This document shows, one piece after another, positions 11,348 through 22,684 of a stretch of DNA of 64,000 bases. The position numbers were made by a program, and so were the translations under genes. Position 1 is the stretch's first letter. Every line of letters begins with the position of its first letter. The stretch lies in NCBI GenBank assembly GCA_019915015.1, contig JAHBBC010000009.1, positions 1,612,001 to 1,676,000 on the forward strand, read 5' to 3'. Below the pieces are notes generated by a model, which saw only the letters and a list, made by a program, of their open reading frames with translations, searched no databases and was not told the origin of the DNA. Origin of the DNA: Auriscalpium vulgare. Its lineage: Eukaryota > Basidiomycota > Agaricomycetes > Russulales > Auriscalpiaceae.

Positions 11348-14300
11348 CTAGGGGTGGGGCGAGAGGTTATACTGCGGTTGCACGGGCGCGGGCGCGAACG
11401 CCAGGGTTTCTGCGCCAGGGAGGTAGTGCGACGGCGTCTCCTCGCCAGCTTGCATTGCCTGGTAGGGTGGCTGCAAAGCGGCTGCAGGGGTATAGCCGTA
11501 CGCGGACGCGGCAGGTGTGTTGAAGAACGTTAAATACGCCAACGGCGGGTCGGCGCTGTAGGCACCAGGGGGGGCAACGTGGCTGTCCGATGCTTCAACA
11601 TCATGCCCGCCAGGCACTGCCACCGCCAGGAGCTTCGCATCAGCCGCCGGGCTCGAGCTCTGCCGGTGCTTCCCTGTGCTCCCGCTCACTGCGGATTTAT
11701 TGATCACGCTTGTCCTGCCCCCGACTATGTCCAGCTCGTCTGGGACGCCCGAGCCGCCGGCCTTGGGCAGTGACAGCGACGTCTCTCCATTCTTGAGCTT
11801 TCTCTGGTGATCATCGAAGGCCGCATGAGCGCGCGCGTGGAGCTTGTCGAGGATCGTCTAGGCAAGATGACTGATCGGAACAGACGAGATAATTTGGATA
11901 GGTCCTCACGTACCATGGTGCTAGGCGGGCGGCATAGCTGTGAGAACTCCTCGTAGACGAGGCGTGCATCATCCAACTCCGGGAGAACGATCTGGGCGAG
12001 CGTGGAGCCCGGGCTCTCAACCACGATCGCGGCTAAAATAACCTGGAGAGCAGTCAGATCATGAACTGATTAGAGCAGGCAAGACGCTGACGCAAGCTGT
12101 GTAGAATGTCGACCAAAAACACCATACACGGCTGGTCAACTTCGGATGCACAGCATTCAAACCCTTGAGGTTCGTAATCAAGGCGAGGGCACTGCGATAA
12201 GCTGCCATAACAGACTGGCTGTATTTGTGCCGCAAAGGTTCCTCTGACTCGCGCAGCGCCTGCGCGAAATAGCACCTGTGAATGTAAAGTAGAGCTGCGT
12301 ACAACGTGAGCAGGCGCTTGGCTGAATCTGTGAATGACACTGACTAGTTTCACACTGGCAGACCACAGAATACTGCTGCATAGCTCGAGTTGGATGTTGA
12401 TTCCATGATTCGGACGTATCTTGTCCTGGCTTCCGAAGATGTGAAGGTACTGGGAACGTGCGTATTCGCTTGTCGAGTTGGAGCAGGGAAGGATAATCAA
12501 ATGATTGGAGAGCAAACGCCCGTTGAACGGACATCGACATGCAGGCTGCTGAGTAGCGGAATTTCCAAGCGTGGTCTGCCACCTTCGTCAGAACAGGGAG
12601 AAATGATGAAAGGGAGTATCGTACATCCGAGCTCTACACTACCGTCTTCTTTGGTTGACGAGGCTGTATCGTCTGGGAACCGACAATCCAAATGGCCAAG
12701 ATTCAGTGCTGGCGGACGCCCATTGGAAACACTCTAATAAAACACATTAGCTCAACTCGGGTGCTTAGTGAGCGCTAGCCACATACCGACCACGCGTCCC
12801 AAGTGTAGAGTTCCCAGAACATCGTCCTTCGTCGCTGAACCTCTTCTCGGTCCAGATTCCAGCCTGCACTGTCGCGCTCTGCGCAAGGTAAGGAATCAAA
12901 TCTCCTACAGGACACAACAACTCACGAAGACCAATCTGTGTAAAAATGACAACTAGATAAGCAGAGATCCGGACAAAGGAGAATCTCGACGGCTTACCAT
13001 CTGCGCAACCTTCGCACACAGCCCCATAAGCAGCCACCGCCGCTCGTTGCCGGAGCGGTCCGCTTGGTACAAAAACTGCACCATCAATAACAATGCCTGC
13101 AAAGTCACGCACGTCGCGCCCTGCACAACAGACTCCATCGCGAATGCTGCACGGCCAAGCGCATGGTACTGCTCCGCTACGAGCTCACGTGACGGGCCGT
13201 CATCGAAGACTGAATCAGAACCGAGCGCCATCACCATAAAGAACACGGACACGTTGTGCGCATGTATTGACGACAGAGACGCAAGTCTATCTGGCGTCTG
13301 GTAGACCGGTTGTAGAATGACGCGCTCGAAGTCGGCTCGTGGTATTGGGTCGTACCTGGTGTCCTGTCAGCGCTCTCGGGAACGTGGCAACAGCAGCTGA
13401 ACAGCTCGCGCGCTCACATCCATGCTATGTTTGCGTAGAAGAGATCGGCCAGCCGAATGGCGCACTCGCGCGAGGGAAGGTAGGTGTCGAAGAGCGCCGT
13501 ACCGTGCATGGGCTCATAAGCGCCGAGGGGGAAGGTTTCCACCATTTTCACAATCTCAGCAGGGAGTCCTAGGCGCTTCGGGTCCCCGAGTTCCTTCGCT
13601 GCGATCTGCCCGTCCTGGTCAAAAGATTATCGTCAGCTCAGCGGAGAAGACGCATACAAATCGACTTGCCACCATCAGACTTTGCAGATACTTCAAAGCC
13701 GAGGTGAGTACGGACCAACGGTTAAAATATGTTCAACACACCTCGGCTCCAGCGGTTCGGCCATGATATTTCGCCTTACCATCCCGGTCGATCGCCAGTG
13801 AGCCCAATTTCTCAGACACGCTCTCCAAGTCTGCCTCATACTTGGCCTTTGGATCGCTGATATCCGCCAGCGGGTCCTGATACCCTGCATCCCGAAGGAA
13901 CGGGTGCGGCGCCGACGACGCGCTTTGCGCCTTTTCAAGCGCGACCTCTAACTCTTGAATGCGTCCGGACATGGCCTTGACCTGCCCGTTGAGCTTCTCG
14001 GCGTGTGCCTTGAGAACTCTGGTCAAGCAGCGAACAAGTCAGCGCTGGTCGTGTGGGTGGCGAATAGAGCTTACTTGTTGTCCCTCATGGAGGCGAGAGT
14101 GCCTGGGACATGTTATCAACACGAAGAGAGACGACGACCAGGGGAGATGGAGCGCGCTCCGAGTCGGAGACGAACTGCACCCAGTGGTACATACCATCCG
14201 GACAAATCGCAGCACATCCTCGACGAATGCATGACTGGCAGGGAGAGGCCCTGCGCTCCCCGACTGATCAGAACGCAGTTCACCAACGAAGGGTCGTATT

Positions 14301-14453
14301 CGCGCACCTGTCGCATTTGAGCTTGGACCTGGAGGGAACGAAGCGACGTGAGAACTCCGAGTCGGAAACCCACAGTAAGATCTCTTACCGCCTACACTCG
14401 GCGCATGACTTTCCTTTGCCTTTGGATTGCGGAGCGGCGGTGGCAGTATTCAT
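11348..14453 (-). CDS. Zn2Cys6 fungal-specific transcription factor, copy B
   Basis: Fifteen exons, 5' to 3': 14453-14389, 14328-14308, 14250-14195, 14102-14075, 14018-13742, 13690-13673, 13614-13418, 13355-12998, 12935-12926, 12878-12787, 12733-12625, 12575-12345, 12294-12092, 12042-11914, 11857-11348; about 767 residues, open throughout. Domains as in copy A: zinc cluster at residues about 16-46, coiled coil, fungal_trans core with YDPIPRADFERVILQPVY, a 10-nt exon encoding IGL plus one base, and EEVQRRRTMFWELY. The last exon ends early: an insertion after the PVQPQY codons brings in a TAG. The conserved ending of copy A (...WRQFI...) is therefore lost unless an extra short intron, with a GTGCAA donor, is removed. 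DNA-binding regulator; targets unknown. Confidence 0.85.
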
Positions 14454-14833
14454 CGACAGCTGGACGTGGTACAGAGTGCTGGCAGCGTGGTGATGGGGGG
14501 AAGAGTCGAAAGTCACTTGTCACGGCGTCTGCGCGGTTCCTCGACGACAAAGTATTGAAGCGCTGGTTTCATCATGTTTCGCGGAGGGAAAAACCGTCAT
14601 CGGAAGGCCGTCATATGGCGGACGGACCACATGGCGTCTAGTCCTGAAAGTTGCTTTGAACGTTCGCCTGGCTTCACCGAGACGGAATCATGCTGACTGT
14701 CGCAGACGCCCGCGCTGAGTCAACACACAAAACAGGTACTATATGATCAGATATACAGAGTAATGATACAAATGAATCCTCCGTACTCGGGTACAATGTG
14801 CGGCCAGCGTTCCCGCCGCTGCCTCCTGGGCGG
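14454..14833. other. Spacer between factor B and CRIPT
   Basis: Presumed promoter region of factor copy B and 3' region of CRIPT, both on the minus strand. Homologous to 9778-10160. No further gene is seen. Confidence 0.45.
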
Positions 14834-15326
14834 CTACTTGGCCGACATGGAGTAGCCGGAAGTATCAAGGATCTGCTTTCCGCATATTGAACAGATGCCC
14901 TTCTTAAACGCACAACCTGCAACCCATATCAGCCTCCAGACACCACCCGCTCTGCATATGCCACACGACGCACCGTGGCAGTACTTTGCGCGGTTCTGTG
15001 TTACCGTCTGCTTGCAGTCCTTACACTTTCCCGCATAGGGCTGCACATCCAATATGTTAGCGTGACGCACCGCGGCAAGCGAGGGCTGACACGCACCTGA
15101 AATCGAGTTGTTTTTGACGTCGAGGACGTGCTTGGCGCCTTTGGCTTGCCGATGAGCTTGCTCCCGCCGACGTTGCGCGAGCCCTCCTTGATGCTCGCTG
15201 AGGAGGACTTGAATGGGTCCGGGGCGGCAACTTTCGAGAGTTTCTGCAGCACGGGACACGTCAGCAATTGAAACGGACTGCGAGTCCTAGCGAGCGGCGC
15301 ACCTTCTCGCATTTCGTGCAGACCAT
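14834..15326 (-). CDS. CRIPT: CRIPT-like cysteine-rich protein
   Basis: Exons 15326-15303, 15243-15097, 15040-14974 and 14916-14834; 106 residues. It starts MVCTKCEK and continues KLSKVAAPDPFK. It ends with YAGKCKDCKQTV, a YCHGCAFKKGICSICGK zinc region and ILDTSGYSMSAK, the pattern of the CRIPT family from animals to fungi. The length matches the usual 100-105 residues. The paired CxxC motifs would bind zinc. CRIPT was named as a PDZ-binding protein in animals and is also linked to the minor spliceosome; its role in fungi is not established. The start lies 235 bp from the divergent MYND gene, so a shared promoter is likely. This is the intact copy; the paralogue at 10161-10470 is dead. Confidence 0.93.
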
Positions 15327-15561
15327 GGCGGAGACGCGGTGCTGGGGACTGCTGGAAGGGAGAGGGCTTGCGCAGCGACTCGGACTCGGACTACTCTCGG
15401 CCAATATTTGGATGACAAAGAATATCACCCTAACCCGATGTTAGGGCTGCACGTGAGTCTCGGCAGTGGTGGAAGTTTCGACGCGACGCGTTGGTGGCTG
15501 GTATCTCGTCCTCTCCTCTCTCTTTCAACATTTCGACGCAAAGCAATTGACTTTCAGCAAC
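15327..15561. promoter_or_regulatory. Divergent intergenic promoter, CRIPT/MYND
   Basis: This 235-bp gap separates start codons on opposite strands and should hold both promoters. No TATA box is obvious to me. Confidence 0.4.
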
Positions 15562-16596
15562 ATGGTATCAAATGTACAGAAGATAGACTTTCTCGGCTCA
15601 GAACTCACGACGTTCGAGGTATATATCGCCGCCCCGGTGTCCACCAGGCTGCAAGCGCAGACTAACGCTGACACGCTGGCAGGTCAACCCCTCCGCGCTC
15701 CAGAAAGGCTCTGTCGTCATAATGGCAAACAACATGTCCGAGCCAATTATCACAACGCACGAGAAGTTCTTCGAAAGCCTCAAGGACCGTGGCCCGCTCA
15801 AGCGCCCGTGCGGGCGATGCCACGCGGCGCCGCCACGCGAAAAGCCGTTCGCGCACTGCCAGAAATGCGTGGAGACGCATTACTGCAGGTGCGTCCAACG
15901 GTCGTCTCCTATTGCGTGTGGTCAGGCGTTGACCAGACGCGTGCAGTCGCGCGTGCCAAGTGTGAGTGGCGCACGGTGTTCCCCTCCGCGGACGATGCTG
16001 ACGCCGAGCAAGGGCACACTGGCCCGAGCACAAGGCGCTGTGCAAAGAGCGTGTCGCGGCCAACACGCGTCGAGCCGCGCAGAAGCAAGCCGCGCTGACA
16101 GAGGGGCGCGCATACGTAGATCCGCGCGTGCTGCAAAACTGGTACCGGAGCAACAGCAGCACCGTGCAACACATCGTGCGTCCACCTCACCTGTTGTATT
16201 CCATGGCTGGAACGAATTTGCGACCTCACGCAGGCGTACAACGTACTGCGGATCCACGATGGCCCCGCGCGCGCGCTACTCAAGACGCATTTCGCGCTGA
16301 TCACGCTGCGCGCGGACGGCGCGGGGGTGCGCTTCGAGGACGCAGTCGAGGCGCCGTGGGCCCGCCTGGTCGAACTCGGCGCGGAGGCTCAGATGCCCGC
16401 AAACCCTGGCTCGCGCACGGCGGAGGCGATCGCGCGAGAGTACATGACGCTCGTGTTCTTCGACTTGGAGAGCGGCGCGACGCTGCTCGAGTACCACCAG
16501 GCGCCGCCACCGCGAGAGAAGAGGGACGGGCTGTGGAAGGTGCGCGCGGTGGCAAAGCTGACCGGGGCACTGAAGGGCGGAGAGGGGGAGAAGTGA
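15562..16596 (+). CDS. MYND-type zinc-finger protein
   Basis: Exons 15562-15618, 15683-15888, a 15-nt microexon 15947-15961, 16013-16175 and 16234-16596; 267 residues. Splicing assembles a full MYND finger (residues about 65-105): CGRC, CQKC, HYC, then SRACQV from the microexon and AHWPEHKALC, giving the C-C-C-C-C-C-H-C ligand series. MYND fingers are protein-interaction modules. The C-terminal half (from YNVLRIHDGP) has no domain I recognise but looks like folded protein. I chose the ATG at 15562 because its exon splices cleanly in frame to coding sequence upstream of the later ATG at 15722. Function unknown beyond the finger. Confidence 0.85.
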
Positions 16597-18246
16597 GAGG
16601 GTACATAGATGTCGTAGGCCAATGCTTCGGTGATGCAAGCCTGCTACCTACCGGAAGACCGGAACGACGGGGCGTCACCATGCGTGCGTGATCACCGATC
16701 TCGCGCCGACCACGGTTTACCCTATCGTGACTGCCTTTCTCCTATCCGGTGTATCCAGCGGACGGTTCGAGGGCTTCTTCCGAACACACGCCGGATATCT
16801 GCCTGCTCGGTTTGAGAGCCTGCAGATGACGGGGACCTTGAGAAGGCGTTTGAAAAGGAGCAGGGTGATAGAGTGCGAGAAGACGAGAAGACTTAATATG
16901 GAGGAATCGAGATGGGGCGGCGGAGATTCAGGGAATGGAATTCAGATTAATGTTTGGTACTGGGATTGCTTGGCGGGTGCACGCGACTGTGAGACTGACA
17001 ACATGAGAACAAGATGAGAGCCATATACGCCCAGATATGCAAGGCTGGCCTTGTGAACGGGGTGGCGTTGTCAGGTCCGTCGGCTCAAAAACAGCGCGAC
17101 GGACGTTGCGGTCATGAGTGTCCTGCAACTGCGGAGGATTATGAGTGTCTTGCGAGGAACAGCTGGTATTGCCACCGTGCGGCGTTGATGACACACTTAC
17201 CCTTCGTCCACACTGCAGCACTTAACGACGGTCGTCATTTTCTACTTGTCACCCTCAAGCCTCAGTTCTCTTGCAATACTGATTAGCGACGGAAGGCGGT
17301 GGTGTGTAGTTGCTTGGGAATGGGGAGCAATAGAGTGGCAAGTCAGCCGGCGTAGCGAGGACAGTGAGATATATAAACCTACACAAAACCCGCGTACTTC
17401 TGATAAGTCTAGAGCCACCAGTACCTCCGAGTCGACCTGAGTCTCTTCCTTGTTGGTCATGGCCACCGCACCCACCGTGACAGCACATGCAGCTTAGCGG
17501 CGCAAGTCAGGCCTCGCGTCATCGCGTCCGTGTGCTCGCTGTCCTCGACGAGCTGGCCCACACCATCATATGGGAGCTCTCTAGCTGCTAGTAGATGAGC
17601 ATCTTGCCTGCCGCCTTCCGTTCCTCTCCTACGGGCACCGTAAACCGTGGACGACGGTGAGCTGCGGTGGATCAGCGTACCTAATACCATATTCTCTGTG
17701 ATAGCTACACTGGCAGCTCAGCTGTAAGCCTTTGCTCAAAATAGCATTCAAGTAGGGAAGATTAGCCTCTCCGATTCGGAAACGCTTACTTTATTCTGTA
17801 CTGCGGGAACTACAGGTGCTTCGTTCGGCGGGGTGTGTTCGCACCGGACAACTCGGGTAACTCGGGCAGCTCGGCTAGAGTCACAAATTGGAGGGAGAGC
17901 GACCTACGGGCGCCTGAGCCTTTTTGAGGCTGTCTTGCGTGTCCGATGTCATCAGGTTGCTCTATTTAAAATCTGTGATGCACGATCTCAGTACATACCA
18001 GTGAACAATCTTACTCCCTCCGTCATCAGCACCTCCCGTACACGGGAGGGAGCAGCCTTCTGCGACTCCATCATGTAGCGCGTCCCGCATAGTGGGCAAG
18101 CATGTACGCATCGGTCGAGGATGGTGTTTGACCTGCATCTTTCTTCCCAGTCCACCCACCTTCGGGGGAGATCTGTGCTTGAAATGCGGTGTGGACCCAG
18201 GAAGACAGCTCCAGAGCAGCAGAACATACTCACCGTGCCCTTGATA
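16597..18246. other. Intergenic, no gene seen
   Basis: No gene is supported. A TATA-like GATATATAAACC lies near 17367 without a convincing gene after it. Bases 17782-17818 nearly repeat the 3' end of the multi-TM gene (22661-22693), suggesting a trace of a lost paralogue. The minus strand at 18040-18130 reads CVHACPLCGTRYMMESQKAA in an open frame, which could be an exon fragment I cannot place. Confidence 0.35.
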
Positions 18247-19185
18247 TCACCCCTCTGCGCCCTGCCACCGCAGCACGATCCACACGACCCAGCGCCTTCG
18301 CTCCTTCTCCGTTTCCCCTTCCGCGCCCTCGCGCTCGACCATCCAGGGCCGCCTCCCCTCGCCGCCCACCTCCCGCTCCTCCGCGCTCTCCACACCCAGC
18401 CCCCTCTCCTCGGCGACCCGGACGAACCCCGAGATCGTGTAGCGCCCCGTGTGCAAGCCGGCAACAAAGTGTGCGCGGGCTGTGCGCGTGTGGGCGAGCA
18501 CGCGAGTGAGCGTGTCCAGCAGGCGTGCGTGCAGGGCGGGGTCCCATAGCGTGTCTGCGGCAATGACGACCTCGAACGCGCGCGGGGGTGCGGCGGGCGC
18601 CGCGAGTAGGGGCGCGGGGTCGTCGCCCCACGCGTGCGGGACGACGCGCACACGCGCGGCGACGCCGTTGCGCTGCACGTTGTCGCGCAGCGTCTGCGCA
18701 ATCTGGGCGTCAGGGTAGTCGGACGCAGTGACGCGCGCGTGCGCGTGCATTTGCGCGATGAGGATAGACGGCAGGCCCGCCGCTGCGCCGAGTTCAAGCA
18801 CGCGCACGCAGCCTGCGGGCTCCGCGTCCACCGCGTCCTCACCGGCTGTGGTAGATGGGTACAGCGGGGGCGCTGGCGGGATGCGTAGGTCCGTCAGGTG
18901 GTCTGCGATGTAGAGCGCGGAGAGCCAGATCGCGGACGCGTGTAGGGCCCAGTTCTGCGCGGCGGGGTCTGGAGTGGACAGGGCGATCGTGCGCGATGTC
19001 GATGGCGAGGAGACGGCGGGCGACTGCGGGGCGTAGGTGTAGGTGAAGAGGGCGCCGGGCGTGGAGTGCGTAATTGGGGCGTAGTCGTAGAGCGTCTGCA
19101 ACGACGAGGAAAGGATATCCTCCGGGTCCTCCACGTCGTCCATCACGATGACCGTGGCAAGGTGCTCGATGGCGAGTGAGTCCAA
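18247..19185 (-). CDS. EFM7: EFM7/NNT1-type class I methyltransferase
   Basis: Single-exon gene of 312 residues. The SAM-binding motif I reads VLELGAAAGLPSI (residues about 129-141), followed by VTASDYPD (about 151) and a motif with IAADTLWDP (about 220). These are features of the Methyltransf_16 seven-beta-strand family. The combination ELGA(A)xGLPSI plus DYPD is typical of yeast Efm7 (Nnt1), which methylates the N-terminus and a nearby lysine of elongation factor 1A in the cytosol. The N-terminal DDVEDPEDILSSSLQTLYDY and the WALHASAIWLSALYIADHL helix fit that group. The protein is somewhat longer than the yeast one because of alanine/proline-rich inserts. The family is confident; the substrate is inferred from orthology. 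Confidence 0.85.
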   Translation of the reverse strand: MDSLAIEHLATVIVMDDVEDPEDILSSSLQTLYDYAPITHSTPGALFTYTYAPQSPAVSSPSTSRTIALSTPDPAAQNWALHASAIWLSALYIADHLTDLRIPPAPPLYPSTTAGEDAVDAEPAGCVRVLELGAAAGLPSILIAQMHAHARVTASDYPDAQIAQTLRDNVQRNGVAARVRVVPHAWGDDPAPLLAAPAAPPRAFEVVIAADTLWDPALHARLLDTLTRVLAHTRTARAHFVAGLHTGRYTISGFVRVAEERGLGVESAEEREVGGEGRRPWMVEREGAEGETEKERRRWVVWIVLRWQGAEG

Positions 19186-19366
19186 GCTGCACGTCGGAAT
19201 CGCAGTACTTGTCTAGCCGCGATCACGTGGGCCGGGGTGGCTGTAACATAGATACTTTTAGTATTACAACAATGTCATACAGTCGACTACGTCGTCGCGT
19301 GGTATCGGTCACGTAGACTAAGCTTTCCATTCCCTCCACTCTCCTCTTCCTGACGTATGTTGGTCA

Positions 19367-21827
19367 TCACAACGTCCGCCGGGACTCGGCCTCCTGCTGC
19401 TCTTCCGCGAGCACCAGATCCGGATCGCGGCCCTTCACCTCGGGAAGCAGCAGCGTAAACACTGCACCCACAAAATGAGCCCGTCACCCAACGGGAGTTT
19501 GATATCGACTTACCTGCACCGGCGAAGCAGCAGCCCACAAAGACTACAAAGATGGTGAGTGAGGGGAGAAAAGAGATGGGAAGAAGACGCACTCCACAGG
19601 ACGCTCGGCGTGCCGATCTTGTTGCTGAGCGAGTTGAACGCGAGCGACGAGATGATCGCGCCTGCCTTGCCCGACGCGGCGCTGACCCCGTGCGCCGTCG
19701 CGCGATACTTCGTCGGAAAAACCTCTGCGGGGTAGCACTGCACACCAGCTATCAACATCCCTCCCGCCGCCGACGACTGCAGAGCGGGTCGGACTCACGT
19801 AGGTCATGCTAAATGACGGAAAGCGGTCAGCCATCTCTGGCAGGGAGTGGAAGAGGGAGAGCGGACGCACGTATTCGCGCCGAAGTTGAAGAAGAACTGC
19901 AAAAACGCAAAGCATACGACAAAGCCCGCCTTGCTCAAAGAGTGGAATTTGCCCGCGAGGATCGACAGGAACAGCGCCGCCATGATGAACCCTTGCATCT
20001 GGATCCACTTACGCCCGAATATCTCGATCGTCAGCACAGACACGTAGTAACCTACCGCGATCCCTTCATCAGCACGGCCTCATGGAATTTGGACACAGGG
20101 AGAGGGAAGACGCACCAGGGACAAAGCCAAGGGCTGTGATAATGATGTTGCCCACGGACACCTTCCACAGGCGCTCCCACGGCGTGCCCGTGGTCCCCGC
20201 GAACCCGATTTGCTGCAGTACGACGTTCTGGTTCAAATTGATGCCGTAGAATCTGCAACTTCTATGAGTTTCCTGCACGGACGTTCGACGCGGGACCGAC
20301 ACGCACGCAATGTCCAGGAAAAACCAGCACGCGCAAGTCCCGATGAGGATCTTTGCGTGCCTCCACTCCGAGAAGTACCTAAGGAAATCCTTGTACGCCG
20401 CCCTGCGCGGCTTCGTTGGCTGCCCCGCTGCGCCCACGCGAGTACCATTCTCGCTGTCCGACGACAGCTCCTCGGGCTTGGGCTTCTCGGAAACATCGGA
20501 GGCCGTCTTCTGTTTCTCCTTGTTGAAGGCGTCCGTCAGGACAGGGTCCTCCACGTCAGTGCGCGGGGCGAGCTTGCGCGTGTTGAGAAAGCGCGTCGAT
20601 TCTTGGAGCCTGAGGCGCTGATACAGCGTGCCGAAAGCAGGGATGAGAGACACCCCGATGACAATGCGCCACACTACCGCCAGTCATCAGACCCCCTCCT
20701 AGGCACAAGAAGCTGAACAGCGGCAACGCACCTCCGTCGACCTTGCTCGTCTCGCCCTTCGTATCCATGGCGTTCTTGTACGCTGCGAGCGTGATGATCG
20801 TCACCAAGCTCCCGACGAGGCTGCCCCAGCCCTGGTTTGCGAAGATGTACGCGAGCATTGTGCCGCGCTTGCGCAGGTTCGCGCGGTCCGACGCGATGGA
20901 TGCGCTCATCGGGTAGTCGCCACCCACACCGATTCCAAGCACGATGCGGAACGCGCCGAGCCAGATGAGCGCGCCGCTGGGCGAGAGGTCGCCGGTCGGG
21001 TCGCTGATACACATGATGGTCGCGAAGATGATGATCATGAGCTCTTTGCCATCTGCGGCGCGTGCGGTCAGTGATATTGTGTGCTGACACCTTGAAGAGG
21101 GGAGAAGATGACGCACAAACTGCTTTCCTGCCGAAGTGGTCGGCGGCGAACCCGAACGCAAATTGACCAATGACGCTGCCAATGTTTGCTGCAGCTTTGA
21201 CGAAACCCTCGAGGCCGGAAGGGAGTTTTTGCCCACCGTAGAGGCGGTATTGCAACATGGTAGTCACGGGCTGGTCGGACAAATGTCAAATGTTCAGTTT
21301 TCCCATATGTTGTGATAGTAGATGACCCCTACGTTGATGATGAACAGGTCGTAAGCTGCAGTAACCCAATGAGTTTGTCACGAACCCAGACAAACCACGC
21401 TCGAACTCACCATCCAAGAAGAAGCCGACCTAAGGACGGAGCAGCTATCAGCGCACGCTCGTTATCCTTGGAGAAGACTTACGCCAGCTATGCCAAGTAG
21501 CTTCAGCTCCGTGCGCGTCAGAATAAACGGCGGGCGGCTATCGCTCTCATTCTCAAACTCCTCTAGGGCGGCCCTCCTGGGCGTACCGCTCACAAGAGGC
21601 GTCGTGTGCTGTTCAATCGTCGGCGAGCCTTGCGTGGACATTGGGGGTGTTGCCTGCGGTGGCGCGGCGGCCATGACACGGGGAGATGTAGAATTGGCGG
21701 TGCCATCGCTGGTGGGCAGCGGAAATATAGGACAGGAGGAGCGCACGTTCGCGGGAGCCAACTCCAACGACTCCGAGCGCCTGGAAGCCACCAACGTCGC
21801 TGGCGCCGGTGGCTCATCGTTCTCCAA
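19367..21827 (-). CDS. Inorganic phosphate transporter, PHO84-like MFS
   Basis: Twelve exons: 21827-21483, 21429-21411, 21355-21333, 21270-21117, 21052-20732, 20673-20307, 20252-20116, 20051-19871, a 10-nt exon 19808-19799, 19737-19593, 19543-19514 and 19461-19367; 608 residues. A long soluble N-terminus precedes twelve MFS helices. Diagnostic stretches are [35 protein letters not shown], [18 protein letters not shown] (the phosphate:H+ symporter signature), [15 protein letters not shown] and [18 protein letters not shown] central cytosolic loop is charged (about residues 330-400). The protein should sit in the plasma membrane and import phosphate with protons. It follows the EFM7 gene on the same strand with a 181-bp gap. 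The start could be a downstream methionine ([10 protein letters not shown]), since the N-terminus is low complexity. Confidence 0.92.
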
Positions 21828-22684
21828 TCTAGGAGTCTACATACATCGCTTGATGGAGGCAAATGAGGCAAAAGGCCTCAGGTCAATCGACGACGGGCGC
21901 GCGGCTCATGGTGGACGCGTTGATGCTTCAAAATGTGTCACTGTCACACACCGCTTGGGATCGATTCGCTTGAATAGTTTGGGTGTACGGGCGAGAGATC
22001 TAGAATGAGGGAGGAGATCCAGAGCAGTCGGCGACGAGTCCTTGCCATTGTCATTGTCAATGCCAAGAGCGAAAGCACGAGCACTGCCACCGTGACAGTG
22101 ACCGGGATGAATGTTGAAGTTTGAACGAACTTGAACGACCTCGACATGAGCCTCTTATAAGTATAGCCTCTTATAAGTATAGCCTCTTCTATCGCTATCA
22201 TATCGCTCCTTGCGTCGTGCTGCAATATTCACCTTTCGCATGAAATAAACTACTGTCACAATGTTGACTAGAAACTACGTTCAGCAGCCGGGCCCCGCTC
22301 CCTTCATCATTGCCAGCGCGTGGTCCGACTCGAGTCGAGTCAGACCCAGACACTCACCTCGGATCCTCTCGATTATTCTTCGTCTAGACCGTCTTAACTC
22401 TTTGTCTAGATGTTATGAAAATGCGACGCTATCTACCCAGGCTGTATCAAGTATATCTCCCGGGCGCATCGCTGCGACTTATGCCGAACCGTTGGTCGCT
22501 ATTCGGAAGAGTGGGCCATAAAGGGAAGATGACACTTGCGGAACACGGCACGAGATCTCGGCGTTGTGGACTCAATCGGGTAGGGCAGTAAAGTGCTCGA
22601 TATTAATGTGCTGGGGGACGCTACTAAGTTCGTGCTATCCTATAAGTAAGCGCGACGGACACGCTTACATTAGTACTGTGGGAA
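21828..22684. other. Upstream region of phosphate transporter; 16-bp direct repeat
   Basis: No gene is supported. Bases 22151-22182 hold two perfect tandem copies of the 16-mer CCTCTTATAAGTATAG, followed by a partial third. On the minus strand each contains CTTATAAG, a TATA-like sequence about 330 bp upstream of the transporter start. They may be core promoter elements, but spacing to a transcription start is unknown. Confidence 0.4.

Larger units (their letters stand above)
11348..15326. repeat. Segmental tandem duplication, unit B
   Basis: Partner of unit A (6628-10470). It is the better preserved unit: it keeps a complete CRIPT gene and its divergent neighbour at 15562. Exon lengths match unit A except exons 4, 5, 8 and 15. 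Confidence 0.85.

Noticed and set aside
17988..18842. 284-codon arginine-rich minus-strand frame overlapping EFM7
   Set aside because: Alternative frame of a very GC-rich gene; the frame with methyltransferase motifs is the real one.
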